Assembly: GCA_014695295.1 (NCBI GenBank)
Contig: JACJNY010000035.1
Location: 33,776-97,775, forward strand
From: Microcoleus sp. FACHB-61
GTDB lineage: Bacteria; Cyanobacteriota; Cyanobacteriia; Cyanobacteriales; Microcoleaceae
DNA length: 64,000 bases
Direction: 5' to 3'
Shown: positions 1 through 9,600 of the stretch, piece by piece
Layout of the letters: the number at the start of each line of letters is the position of its first letter
Position numbering within the stretch: position 1 is the first letter of the stretch
Program-made: the position numbers and the translations under genes
The notes under the pieces: model-generated
Told to the model about the DNA's origin: nothing
The model's database searches: none
The model's input: the letters and a program-made list of their open reading frames with translations, nothing else

Positions 1-1
1 C

Positions 2-673
2 GAACAGTTGCGCCCAGTCGGCCGCGCGACGCGGGGTGTAAAATCAATGAAATTGCGATCGGGCGATGAGTTGATCAGCATGGATATATTGCCGAGTTCA
101 ATTGTTGCCGAAATTGCTGAATTGGAAACTGAAGACTCGGAATTTGAGGGAGCTAATATTGCTTTATTAGAAACTGAAGACTCGGAATTTGAAGGAGCAG
201 AAATTGTTGAATTGGAAACTGAAGATGCGGAATTGGAAGACGAAGAATTAGAACTGCAAGCCGAGGAAATTGAAGGCGAAGATGCCGAAGAAATTTCGAC
301 AGTTAGCAGCGAAGTTCCTTCGGTGTTGGTAATCACCACCAACGGCTACGGCAAGCGGGTTCCAGTTTCTCAATTCCGACTGCAAAGACGGGCGGGCAAG
401 GGATTGACTGCTACTAAATTCAAGTCAAAAAAGGGTAAGGATCAGGTAGCTGCGCTGCGAATTGTCAACGAAGATGACGAGTTGATGATCATTACCAACC
501 GAGGTATTATTATCCGTCAGGCTGTGAGTGCAATTTCTACTCAATCGCGCACAGCAACGGGTGTGCGGGTGCAGCGGTTGGACGAGGATGATTCGATCGT
601 AGCTGTGGCTTTAGTGCCGCCTGCTGGTGAAGAATCGGCCGAAGAATCGGAATCTGAGGCAGTGGCAGAATAG
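2..673 (+). CDS. gyrA: DNA gyrase subunit A, C-terminal part (5' end outside window)
   Basis: The frame is open from the window edge, so only the C-terminal DNA-wrapping beta-pinwheel of GyrA is present. Pinwheel blade motifs are visible: RATRGVKSMKL near the start, VLVITTNGYGKRVP around 322-366, and the last blade GIIIRQAVSAIS followed by TGVRVQRL. In the intact enzyme this domain wraps DNA so that gyrase can introduce negative supercoils. An acidic segment between two blades (about 110-300) contains 15-residue tandem units beginning ETEDSEFEGA; such Glu/Asp-rich inserts occur at this place in cyanobacterial GyrA, but here the unit is repeated. The protein ends in a second acidic tail. The annotated-looking TTG at position 8 is internal, not a real start. 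Confidence 0.93.
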   Translation, partial: EQLRPVGRATRGVKSMKLRSGDELISMDILPSSIVAEIAELETEDSEFEGANIALLETEDSEFEGAEIVELETEDAELEDEELELQAEEIEGEDAEEISTVSSEVPSVLVITTNGYGKRVPVSQFRLQRRAGKGLTATKFKSKKGKDQVAALRIVNEDDELMIITNRGIIIRQAVSAISTQSRTATGVRVQRLDEDDSIVAVALVPPAGEESAEESESEAVAE

Positions 674-694
674 TCAGAGGTTAATAGTTTGTAG

Positions 695-711
695 GGTGCG
701 CACAGCGCACC
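695..711 (+). terminator. Hairpin after gyrA
   Basis: GGTGCG-CACAG-CGCACC forms a 6-bp GC-rich stem 22 bases after the gyrA stop. There is no clear T-run, so it could equally be one of the dispersed palindromic repeats of this genome. Confidence 0.4.
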
Positions 712-807
712 TTACTGCTGAATGGTAAAAATGCGATCTTCTATTCCCGGTTTCTGCCTCCAAGACGGGTCAACATTTAATACTAATTGTGAAAAAATAT
801 CTGTAGG

Positions 808-826
808 GACACGGCATTGCCGTGTC
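808..826. repeat. Short palindromic repeat
   Basis: GACACGGCA-T-TGCCGTGTC is a perfect 9-bp inverted repeat between gyrA and the RNase D-like gene. It looks like a member of the short dispersed palindromes common between cyanobacterial genes; no function is evident. Confidence 0.5.
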
Positions 827-908
827 CGGCGCTTGAATCGTTGACAATCGATCCGATAATTGCTATAGCATAATAGAAGCAAAAAGTTAATAGCAAAATT
901 CTGTAAAA

Positions 909-2201
909 ATGCCTTATTTAACAGCAGCAAACGACATCAAAGCACTCATCGCTAAATTTGCCCAAGCTAAAATCCTGTGGGTTGATACAGAAATAGCAGA
1001 CTATAAATCCAACCCCAGATTATCTCTGATTCAGGTGTTAGCTGACTCCACAGATTCCACGGGAGATGCAACTTTTCTATTAGATGTCTTGGATAAACCA
1101 GAATTGGCAAAAGATTTCATCAACCAAATCATGATAAATCCAGATATTGAAAAAATCTTGCACAACGCCAGCTATGACATCAGATTTCTGGGCAATGACG
1201 AGGCTCAAAATGTCACTTGCACATTAAAAATGGCGAGAAAGATTCCAGCTTACATCCTGCCATTACCCAACCGACAGCTCAAAACCTTAATAGAAACACT
1301 TTGCGGCATTGCTTATGTAGATAAAACAGAACAAAGTGGCGATTGGGCAAAGCGTCCTCTGACCCAGAATCAGCTAGAATATGCCAAGATGGACGCGGTT
1401 TATTTAGCTGGAGTGCATCGTCGCCTGCTAGAAATCCTTGCCCAATGTTACCCCGAACCCGCAACGGAAAACTTGACAGCATTGGGCGAAAAATATCAGG
1501 AAATAGAATCTCAGTGGAAGCCGCTAGATTCAGAAATTGCTGAACTCAAAGAACGATTTAAAGCAGGGATGATGGCCCAAAAGCTCAAAGACAGTTCTTA
1601 TTTTGAGCTTTCCAGTTCGGTAACGATGAAAGTTGATTTTATGACGCTGGCCAGACTGACGCAAACTGAGGGAATTGAGTTGAGTTTTCCGGTAACGCTG
1701 ACGAAAGAAATTCAAAAACAGTTAGGCCAACTCATCGCTCATCCATCTTTGAAAGTTGAGGATATTGCGAGTTTGCGGTTAAATTCAAATGTACAGCAAC
1801 GGCGGAAATCTACTAAGAAAATTGCGCCGGAACCGGAGAGTGAGGATTTAACAGTGCTGGGCAAAAGGTATCAAGAAATTTTGCCTGAATGGAAGCTGTT
1901 GGATTCTGAAGTTGAGCATCTGAAAGAGCGGATTAAAAAAGCAATGTTGGTGCAAAATAAGGAAAATACTCCCGATTTTAAGTTATCCAGTTCCTCTATT
2001 TTAAAGGTAGATTTTGCTAGCTTGGCAAAACTTGCGCTATCTGTGGGAGTTGAGTTAGATTTTATGGTGACGCTGACTCAATACATCCAAAAGCGGTTGG
2101 GGGAAGCGATTAACAAAATTGATGTGCAAATTGAGTATATTACCAGTTGGCGGATGGCCGCTAAGACTGTGGAAGATGAAGATGAGGAAATTCCGTTTTA
2201 A
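909..2201 (+). CDS. RNase D-like 3'-5' exonuclease with duplicated C-terminal module
   Basis: The first ~180 residues are a DEDDy exonuclease domain of the RNase D/WRN type, which removes nucleotides from RNA 3' ends using two metal ions. Visible motifs are Exo I VDTEIAD (Asp26, Glu28), Exo II HNASYDIRFL, and Exo III YAKMDAVYL with the Tyr of the DEDDy class. In place of an ordinary HRDC tail there are two copies of a ~105-residue module (about 187-295 and 311-420). Both begin with a Leu-Gly-x-x-Tyr-Gln-Glu-Ile pattern, then a coiled-coil-like Glu/Lys stretch, then FELSSS or FKLSSS, and a VDF(M/A)(T/S)LA(R/K)L segment. The start ATG at 909 follows an A-rich stretch with no strong Shine-Dalgarno. 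RNase D-like nuclease is well supported; the substrate and the role of the module are unknown. Confidence 0.82.
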   Translation: MPYLTAANDIKALIAKFAQAKILWVDTEIADYKSNPRLSLIQVLADSTDSTGDATFLLDVLDKPELAKDFINQIMINPDIEKILHNASYDIRFLGNDEAQNVTCTLKMARKIPAYILPLPNRQLKTLIETLCGIAYVDKTEQSGDWAKRPLTQNQLEYAKMDAVYLAGVHRRLLEILAQCYPEPATENLTALGEKYQEIESQWKPLDSEIAELKERFKAGMMAQKLKDSSYFELSSSVTMKVDFMTLARLTQTEGIELSFPVTLTKEIQKQLGQLIAHPSLKVEDIASLRLNSNVQQRRKSTKKIAPEPESEDLTVLGKRYQEILPEWKLLDSEVEHLKERIKKAMLVQNKENTPDFKLSSSSILKVDFASLAKLALSVGVELDFMVTLTQYIQKRLGEAINKIDVQIEYITSWRMAAKTVEDEDEEIPF

Positions 2202-2276
2202 ATAGAGGGTGGGTACGGGGGTACCGCCCTTACAGTATAAACGAATCGCGTTTCATTTTTGCTGTGTGTACCGCGA

Positions 2277-2621
2277 CTAAGCTTGTTCTTCCAAATACTC
2301 TGCAACTGCTTGCAAATCTTCCAATCCTCGGTTTAAGCGGTTGATCATAGCTTCCCCAATCTCAGTATCAAAATTGAGTTTAGGATTTTGCAAAGCTAAC
2401 TCTTGAATTGCCTCTAGCCATAGTGCAAGCGGTACATGACGAACAGCTTCCCGTAACCCCATATTTGCCAATACTGCAAGATAAAAACCTGTCAAGTCTT
2501 GCCCTCCATAGCCATAGAAACCATGCCGCAGTTCTAGCTTTTCGGGGGTGTAGGCTGCATATTGATCGAAAGTGATCGGTGTGCGATCGAGTTTGGGTTG
2601 TGGGAGTGGTGGTGTATCCAT
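2277..2621 (-). CDS. Hypothetical protein, 114 residues
   Basis: A small soluble protein with a Pro-rich N-terminus, a central segment LELRHGFYGYGG and a helical second half ending LEEQA. I do not recognise the family. The codon use and clean boundaries look like a real gene, and it lies between convergent and codirectional neighbours with its own gap on each side. It could be part of a toxin-antitoxin or regulatory system, but nothing in the sequence shows that. Confidence 0.6.
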   Translation of the reverse strand: MDTPPLPQPKLDRTPITFDQYAAYTPEKLELRHGFYGYGGQDLTGFYLAVLANMGLREAVRHVPLALWLEAIQELALQNPKLNFDTEIGEAMINRLNRGLEDLQAVAEYLEEQA

Positions 2622-2691
2622 ATTTTTTGACCTAATTTGTTACTATCGGCTGCGCCTTTGCGGTTAATTTCAATCACCCATATTTAACCAA

Positions 2692-2709
2692 GGTGGGCTT
2701 TTGCCCACC
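2692..2709 (-). terminator. Hairpin terminator of the VWA gene
   Basis: GGTGGGC-TTTT-GCCCACC (7-bp perfect stem, 4-base loop) starts 8 bases beyond the stop of the VWA gene on the minus strand. It is a good candidate terminator, though the T-run beyond it is weak. Confidence 0.55.
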
Positions 2710-2716
2710 CTAATTC

Positions 2717-5248
2717 CTACTTCCCTACCGTGAAATACTCATTCTTAGCATACACGCTAATAATGCAGTCTCCGACTTCAAAAAACATCCCCTCTTGCTC
2801 ATCTTTAGAAAATTGCAAATTGCCGTATTTAGAATTAATTTCCTCAGCACTCGCCGCTTTTGCCTCCATTTCATCTGGGATAAGTCCGGTAGAACCGATA
2901 TAGAAAACCAGCGGTGAAACTTTTTCCCTGTACACTTTTTCAGCATAAGCTTCCAGTCGCTCGTTGGCATTAGCTAAAGCAGCGACAAACTCCTCTCGCT
3001 TGACATCTTCTCCCTGCCATTTCGCTTGCAAAAGGCGCAGCAAACTATCGGCACCAACTTTGGCTAAAGTAGCGCTAACAATTCCGTTATCCTCCAACCC
3101 CAAAAACTCATCGAAAATCAGTTTCATCAAGTCGTCAACTTTGGTGACTTTTGTTCGGGATGACAGCGTTTTGTGTGCGAAGACAACAGGCTCATCTAAG
3201 GTGATGTCAAATGTCGGTTTCGCTAGCTTTTCGCCCGTGTTTTTGTGGTAAACTTCATAAAGGCGATCGAGAAATTTGTTGGCAGAGTGCAATTTGCCGA
3301 AGTTGAGGATATTTTTGCTGCCGATGTCGATTTTGTAGCTGACTCGCGAATCTACTGAACCGTTGGCGATCGCACTTTTTAAATCTGTGTATTCCGTCGT
3401 CGTCGGAAAGTTGATGTAAAGGCTTTTTGACAGATAATGCTGTTTCAATTCTTCCAATTGTTCCGCTGTGTAAGCCTCGGATTCCTCCTTCAAATGAGCC
3501 GAGAGAATGCTAGAGAGAATTTTGATTTCTGCGAGTTCCTCAAACACTCCGTCAAGGCTGCCGTAACGCCCGTCAAAAGGCACTAGCGGCAAAGTGTCTA
3601 ACTTTATATCGTACTCTGAACGGAAGTCAAATTCTTGCACAGGCGAACCGTCTTTTTCCAGGACACCGCATTTTTTGAGCAAATCAAACACTGGTTTGCT
3701 GCTGATTTTTGTTTGCAGCGACTTAATATTAACTTCGCCGTCGCTGACAATGGTATAATTGTTGAAAGTATTGAGGTCTGTAACTAAAATTCCCGCCACT
3801 TCTGCGATTAAAGTTCCATCCTCAACTTTTACCAGCTTAGCTTTTCGGGTAATCAGCATATTGATGGTAGCGGTATTTTGATTGATGGCAAATGAACCCA
3901 TTTGCACGTATTCGCCACTATCCAAAAATTCAGTTTTCAGCCAAGGATTGACAAGGTTGCCGTTTTCGTCTCGCTTTCCTTCAATTCGCTTCAAACCCTT
4001 TCGCTGATAATTTTCTTGCAAGTGTTTCAAGTTGATGATGATGCTGTTGCTGTTTTCCTCCAATATCTTGATTAACTCCAGCAGGGAAATTTTATCGCTG
4101 ACTTTTACCCGATCGCCAATTTCATGATTTTTCAACACCTCAGGCGCAAAAACAGCCTGTTCCAAATCTTCCGTAAACTCCGCTATTTGGGCATTTGTCA
4201 AAGCTTTAGCGTGTTTTTCCGTCAAAGTAGCGTCGAAGGTACTCGCCAGCGCATACTTAGCCGTATTTAAATTGCCGTCAGCGAGGTTAGCTTTCGCAAA
4301 AGCAAATACCGACTCATCAGTTTGAGCAACGGGAACATCTAGTTTGTCATACTCATCCTTGGCGACTTTCTGATATTTGTAAAACAGTCCCCGATCGTCT
4401 GCTTTCAGCCCGCAGATTTTCAGCGTGCTCGATGAACCGTTGATTTTCTTGCCACTTTTGGAAACAAAAACTTGATAATCATATTCCTTAATTAACGGTT
4501 CTTCCAGCGCTGGTGCAACGGAACTGCCTAACAGTTTTGTGCTGTCGTAAAGAGCATCATAAACCATTTTGACTTCGCCAGCGCGGATGCAATTTCCCGA
4601 TAATGTGTTGGCGATTTTGGAGAGCAGTTTGAAGTCAGCATAGGCATAGGATATCGTGTTGGCAAACACATCCATTTCTTTTAGTTCTTCGCAAATTTTC
4701 TCTAGTTTTGCAGCTTCCGAATTGGCACTGGGGTCATTTGCATAGCCGTCTGTGTGCAAATTTATCGCTGTCATTTCTCCCGCTTTAACCAGAGATTTAG
4801 CGAGTTGCATCGACTGCGATATGCAGGTAAAGCCAGCCGTGTGGATTTTTTGAATTTCTTTGATGTATTGAGAGTCAAACTTCAGCACTTCTTGAATAGG
4901 AATTCGCTGGAAGTGACAAATTACGTCCCCCTTATCAGCATAGGAAATCAGGCTGACAATTAGCTGGTAATTGTTGTATTCGTCTAGGGTCAAAAGCTTG
5001 ATTAGGGTTTCTTTCAGCGGTTCTAAGTCATAATACATTGAGCCGGAACGGTCGATGATGATGATGCTGTGAGCGACGGATTTTTCAGGGATATCAGCGG
5101 GCTTTCTTTCTAAATTAATGCGATCGACTTGATAGAAAGCCTTTGCGTTTCCGGCAAAATTGTAGAGGGTAAACTTGGTGCGAGTAGTGGAGGCTGCTTG
5201 GCTGCTGGAACTTTTGACTTGAGATGATTGTTTTGCTTGCCGTGCCAT
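2717..5248 (-). CDS. Von Willebrand factor A domain protein, 843 residues
   Basis: A VWA fold occupies about residues 58-245, with a complete-looking MIDAS metal site: DRSGS (Asp66, Ser68, Ser70), a later Thr in HTAGFTC, and Asp in HTDGYAND. Such domains bind partner proteins through a divalent cation. The remaining ~600 residues have no motif I recognise; they are acidic, soluble, and lack signal peptide or membrane segments, so the protein is probably cytoplasmic. I place the start at ATG 5248 because AGGTGA lies 5 bases upstream; a GTG at 5257 is in frame but overlaps that site. No AAA+ MoxR partner, the usual companion of cytoplasmic VWA proteins, is next to it. Confidence 0.75.
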   Translation of the reverse strand: MARQAKQSSQVKSSSSQAASTTRTKFTLYNFAGNAKAFYQVDRINLERKPADIPEKSVAHSIIIIDRSGSMYYDLEPLKETLIKLLTLDEYNNYQLIVSLISYADKGDVICHFQRIPIQEVLKFDSQYIKEIQKIHTAGFTCISQSMQLAKSLVKAGEMTAINLHTDGYANDPSANSEAAKLEKICEELKEMDVFANTISYAYADFKLLSKIANTLSGNCIRAGEVKMVYDALYDSTKLLGSSVAPALEEPLIKEYDYQVFVSKSGKKINGSSSTLKICGLKADDRGLFYKYQKVAKDEYDKLDVPVAQTDESVFAFAKANLADGNLNTAKYALASTFDATLTEKHAKALTNAQIAEFTEDLEQAVFAPEVLKNHEIGDRVKVSDKISLLELIKILEENSNSIIINLKHLQENYQRKGLKRIEGKRDENGNLVNPWLKTEFLDSGEYVQMGSFAINQNTATINMLITRKAKLVKVEDGTLIAEVAGILVTDLNTFNNYTIVSDGEVNIKSLQTKISSKPVFDLLKKCGVLEKDGSPVQEFDFRSEYDIKLDTLPLVPFDGRYGSLDGVFEELAEIKILSSILSAHLKEESEAYTAEQLEELKQHYLSKSLYINFPTTTEYTDLKSAIANGSVDSRVSYKIDIGSKNILNFGKLHSANKFLDRLYEVYHKNTGEKLAKPTFDITLDEPVVFAHKTLSSRTKVTKVDDLMKLIFDEFLGLEDNGIVSATLAKVGADSLLRLLQAKWQGEDVKREEFVAALANANERLEAYAEKVYREKVSPLVFYIGSTGLIPDEMEAKAASAEEINSKYGNLQFSKDEQEGMFFEVGDCIISVYAKNEYFTVGK

Positions 5249-5460
5249 AGTTTTCACCTATGTTGACTTATTCCTCAACTAAATTATGGCACGCGCTTCT
5301 GTTGGTGTCAAGGCCTGTCTGGAAAATTATCTGCGAAGCTGAATAACCATTAATATTTAGCCCTGCGGTGCAAGGGAAAACTGCGGCGGTAGGGTAAAGG
5401 TGGGCTTTTTTGGCAAAAGTAGTGGATCTGCGTAAATATTTAGTAAATATTTAGTCAATC

Positions 5461-6447
5461 ATGCTTTATTTAGAAAATCCGCTGCTCAAACTTTATCTAA
5501 ATCTGATCGGATGGGTGGCGTTGGGATTTTTTCTCGGCCGCCAGCTACCAAGAAGCTATTCTACATATTTAGCCAAGTTTCTTTTCTTCTTTGGCACGCC
5601 ATTGAGCATTGTTGCTTTTATCCGCAGCGCCAATTTGTCGGGCGCTATTTGGATGGCGCCGCTGATAGCTTGGGCGGCAATTCTAGCAGGTGGAGGACTC
5701 GCTGGGATTTTGATAATTTTCGGTGTCGGCGAGGAACGTTTCAAGACTCTTAATCCGATCGCCCAAAATAGCCCGGAACACACTAGCGCTTGGAGTTTGC
5801 CCACTCAAGGCAGCTTCTTATTGGCAACGATGGTGGGTAATACGGGTTTTTTAGGCATTCCCGTCACCTTGTCCTTATTAGGCTCGGAACACTTTGCCTG
5901 GGCGTTGTTTTACGACTTGCTAGGCACTACTATGGGAATCAATATACTCGGAGTTGCTATTGCTTCTCACTGCGGTAAAAGCGATCGCCCTCAGAGTTGG
6001 TTAGGTCCGGTGCGGGCAATCTTTCAGAATCCGGCACTGTGGGCTTTTGGTCTAGGGTTTGTCTCGCGCAGCTTGCCGCTGTCGGCACAAATCGCAGAAT
6101 TGTTAACAACAGGCGCTTGGACTGTAATTACTTTAGCTTTAATTACGATCGGGATGCAGTTAAGCAAGTTGAATTCCTTGCACAACCTCAAACCTGTTTT
6201 GGCTTGTCTGGCGATTAAAATGCTGTTAGTTCCCTTGGTAATTGGCACGGGATTAACGTTTTTGGGGATCGCGGGCGCGCCGCGGCTTGTGCTAGTGCTG
6301 CAAATGGCGATGCCTCCTGCTTTTGGTACTACGTTGTTGGCCGAAGCTTTCAATCTCGATCGCGAATTAGCCGTAACTGCGATCGGCCTCGGCTGCGTTA
6401 GTTTATTATTCACTATTCCCCTATGGATGAGGGTATTTGATTTTTAA
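5461..6447 (+). CDS. AEC-family membrane transporter (auxin efflux carrier-like)
   Basis: A 328-residue protein with about ten hydrophobic segments spread over its whole length, arranged as two halves split by a loop around residues 95-120. The pattern fits the AEC/Mem_trans family, whose bacterial members export or import carboxylates and amino acids. An NTGFLGIPV motif follows the central loop, as expected for the family. The gene stands alone between two divergent or separate units. The substrate cannot be told from sequence. The ATG at 5461 lacks a clear ribosome site but starts exactly where the first membrane segment begins. Confidence 0.8.
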   Translation: MLYLENPLLKLYLNLIGWVALGFFLGRQLPRSYSTYLAKFLFFFGTPLSIVAFIRSANLSGAIWMAPLIAWAAILAGGGLAGILIIFGVGEERFKTLNPIAQNSPEHTSAWSLPTQGSFLLATMVGNTGFLGIPVTLSLLGSEHFAWALFYDLLGTTMGINILGVAIASHCGKSDRPQSWLGPVRAIFQNPALWAFGLGFVSRSLPLSAQIAELLTTGAWTVITLALITIGMQLSKLNSLHNLKPVLACLAIKMLLVPLVIGTGLTFLGIAGAPRLVLVLQMAMPPAFGTTLLAEAFNLDRELAVTAIGLGCVSLLFTIPLWMRVFDF

Positions 6448-6617
6448 TAAAACTTAATAAGTTATCAGTTTAAAACGTTCCTTACTTCAGCGATCCCCAT
6501 CACAAACATTGAGCGATCTATCTCATCTTGATTTCAAATAACAATCACGGGACTGGGAAACTGTATTGGCTTCTGCTAATGTGGAAATAGCCTGCAGAGG
6601 ACGGGAAGAATAAAAGT

Positions 6618-9600
6618 ATGGCAAGTATAAATTTTACATTGACAGGTTATCAAATTCTCGATCGCATTTACTCAGGAACTCGCACCCTAGTTTATCGAGC
6701 TTTCCGCACGGGCGACAAACAGCCGGTCGCCATCAAAGTCTTGCAGAACGAGTATCCCAGCTTCAGCGAACTGGTGCAATTTCGCAATCAGTACACGATC
6801 GCCAAAAACCTCAACTTGCCCGGAATCATCGAAACCTACAGCTTGGAAACCTACCAAAACAGCTATGCGCTGGTAATGGAAGACTTTGGGGGAATTTCTC
6901 TGAACGAATGGATGGAAAAAGGGGAAACAGGGCCGTCTCTGAGCGAGTTTTTGCCACTGGGAATCGACCTGAGCAATACATTAGATATACTCTATCGCCA
7001 CCGGATAATTCACAAAGATATTAAACCAGCCAATATTTTAATTAATCCGCATACAAAACACGTCAAACTCATTGATTTTAGTATTGCATCCTTGCTGCCC
7101 AGGGAAACTCAAACCCTGAGGAATCCTAACGTGCTGGAAGGGACACTGGGCTATTTGTCTCCCGAACAAACGGGAAGGATGAATCGGGGGATTGACTACC
7201 GGACAGACTTTTACTCTTTGGGCGTGACTTTTTACGCATTGCTGGCGGGACAATTGCCGTTTCAATCCAACGATGCGATGGAATTGGTACACTGTCATAT
7301 TGCCAAGCAACCGCCATCACTGCATGAAATCAATCCCGAAATCCCGCCGGTACTCTCGGAAATTGTCAGCAAATTAATGGCAAAGAATGCCGAAGACCGC
7401 TATCAGAGTGCGTTGGGACTGAAATTCGATTTAGAATTTTGTTTGAAGCAACTTGAAGAAAACGGTAAGATAGAGAGTTTTACGATCGCGCAGAGGGATG
7501 TGGGCGATCGCTTCCTCATACCCGAAAAACTCTACGGTCGCGAAACCGAAGTTGCCGAATTACTCTCCGCATTCGATCGAGTAGCAGGTTTTTCCCAGCA
7601 GCCATCAGAACAGGGTGGAGGCTGTGAGTTAATGTTAGTCGCGGGTTTTTCTGGGATTGGGAAAACTGCAATTGTCAATGAAGTTCACAAACCAATTGCC
7701 CGCCAGCGCGGCTATTTCATCAAAGGCAAATTCGACCAATTTAACCGCAACATTCCTTTCTCAGCTTTTGTCCAAGCATTTCGAGATTTAATGGGACAAT
7801 TGTTGACCGCCAGTGACCAGCAGTTGAAAAATTGGCAAACTCAAATATTGCAAGCAGTGGGCGATAACGGACAAGTCATTATTGAAGTAATCCCAGAACT
7901 CGAAAAAATTATTGGGCCACAACCGCCCGCACTAGAATTATCAGGAACTGCGGCACAAAATCGGTTTGATTTGCTGTTTCAAAATTTTATTCGCGTGTTC
8001 ACTAAACCAGAACATCCCCTGGTGATGTTTTTGGATGACTTGCAGTGGGCTGATTCCGCCTCGCTGCGGTTAATGCAACTGCTGCTTGCCGAGTCAGCAA
8101 CCGGCTATTTATTAGTAATTGGTGCCTACCGAGATAATGAAGTGTTTGCAGCACATCCGTTGATGCTGACACTGGATGCAATGGCAAAAGCTGGGGCCAC
8201 GGTGAATACTCTGACGCTGGAACCGTTGAGTTCAGAAAGTCTAAATCATTTGGTTGCTGATACGCTCAATTGCGATCGATCTTGGGCAAGACCTTTGGCT
8301 GATTTGGTGGCACAAAAAACCCAAGGAAATCCCTTTTTTGCAACGCAGTTTCTCAAAGCACTGCATCAGGACGGGCTGATTGAGTTTGACCGGGTTGCTG
8401 GTTATTGGCAGTGCGATATTGTGCGAGTTCGGGAGGCAGCGCTGACGGATGATGTGGTCGAGTTTATGGCGTTGCAGTTGCAAAAATTGCCGCCAGGGAC
8501 TCAGAATGTGTTGAAGTTGGCTGCTTGTGTTGGGAATCAGTTTGATTTGGGGACTTTGGCAGTTGTCTCCCAGCAATTGGAAACGGAAACGGCGGCGGAT
8601 TTGTGGAAGGCTTTGCAAGAGGGGTTAATCCTGCCTGAAAGTGAAGTCTACAAGTTTTATATGGGGCGAGAAAGACGGGAGGAGACCGAAAATTCGGAGG
8701 TGGTGAATTACAAGTTTTTGCACGATCGCGTTCAGCAAGCCGCCTATTCTTTAATTCCTCAACAAGAGCGATCGCGCGTTCACTATCAGATTGGACAATT
8801 GCTGAGCCAGCAAATTTCACCCGCAGCTATAGAAGAGCAAATTTTTTCAGTCGTCAATCAGTTGAATTATGGTATTGCGCTGATTGAAGACCAAACAGAA
8901 CGCGACTATCTGGCACAACTCAACCTCACGGCTTGCCGCAAAGCCAGAGGCGCTACTGCTTATCAAGCTGCTCGCGAGTATGCTGCGATCGGGCTAAATT
9001 TGCTTGGAGAGAGCGCTTGGCAACGACAGTACGAGATGACCTTGAACTTGCACGACATAGCAGCCGAAGTGGCTTCACTCTGTGGTGATTTTGACCAGAT
9101 GGATCGGTGGATTGACACTGTGATTCATCATACCAGAACTCCCCTAGAGCGAGTCAGCGTTTACATCGTCAAAATTCAGGCATTATCGTCCCAGAACAAG
9201 TTTTTAGAAGCAATTGCTATCGGTTTGTTGAGTCTCAAAGAATTAGGAGTTGAATTGCCCGATAGCCCTACATCAGAAGATATTCAGCAAGCAGTGCAGG
9301 AAGTTAATAGCTCGATCGGCGATCGACCGATTGAAGAGTTATTCTATCTGCCAGCGATGGTGGATGCCCAAAAGCTGGCCGCGATGCAAGTGGCGGCAAG
9401 TATGGCGTCAGTTTGTTATCCGGTTGGTTCGTCTTTGTTTCCACTGGTGACTGCCTTACAGGTAAATTTATCTATCCAATATGGCAACAGTCGTACTTCA
9501 GCTTATAGCTATAGTTTTTATGGGGTGATTCTCAACAACTTTCTACAAGATGTGACGGTAGCCGATCAGTTTGGCCGATTAGCTTATCGTCTTGCCAGTG

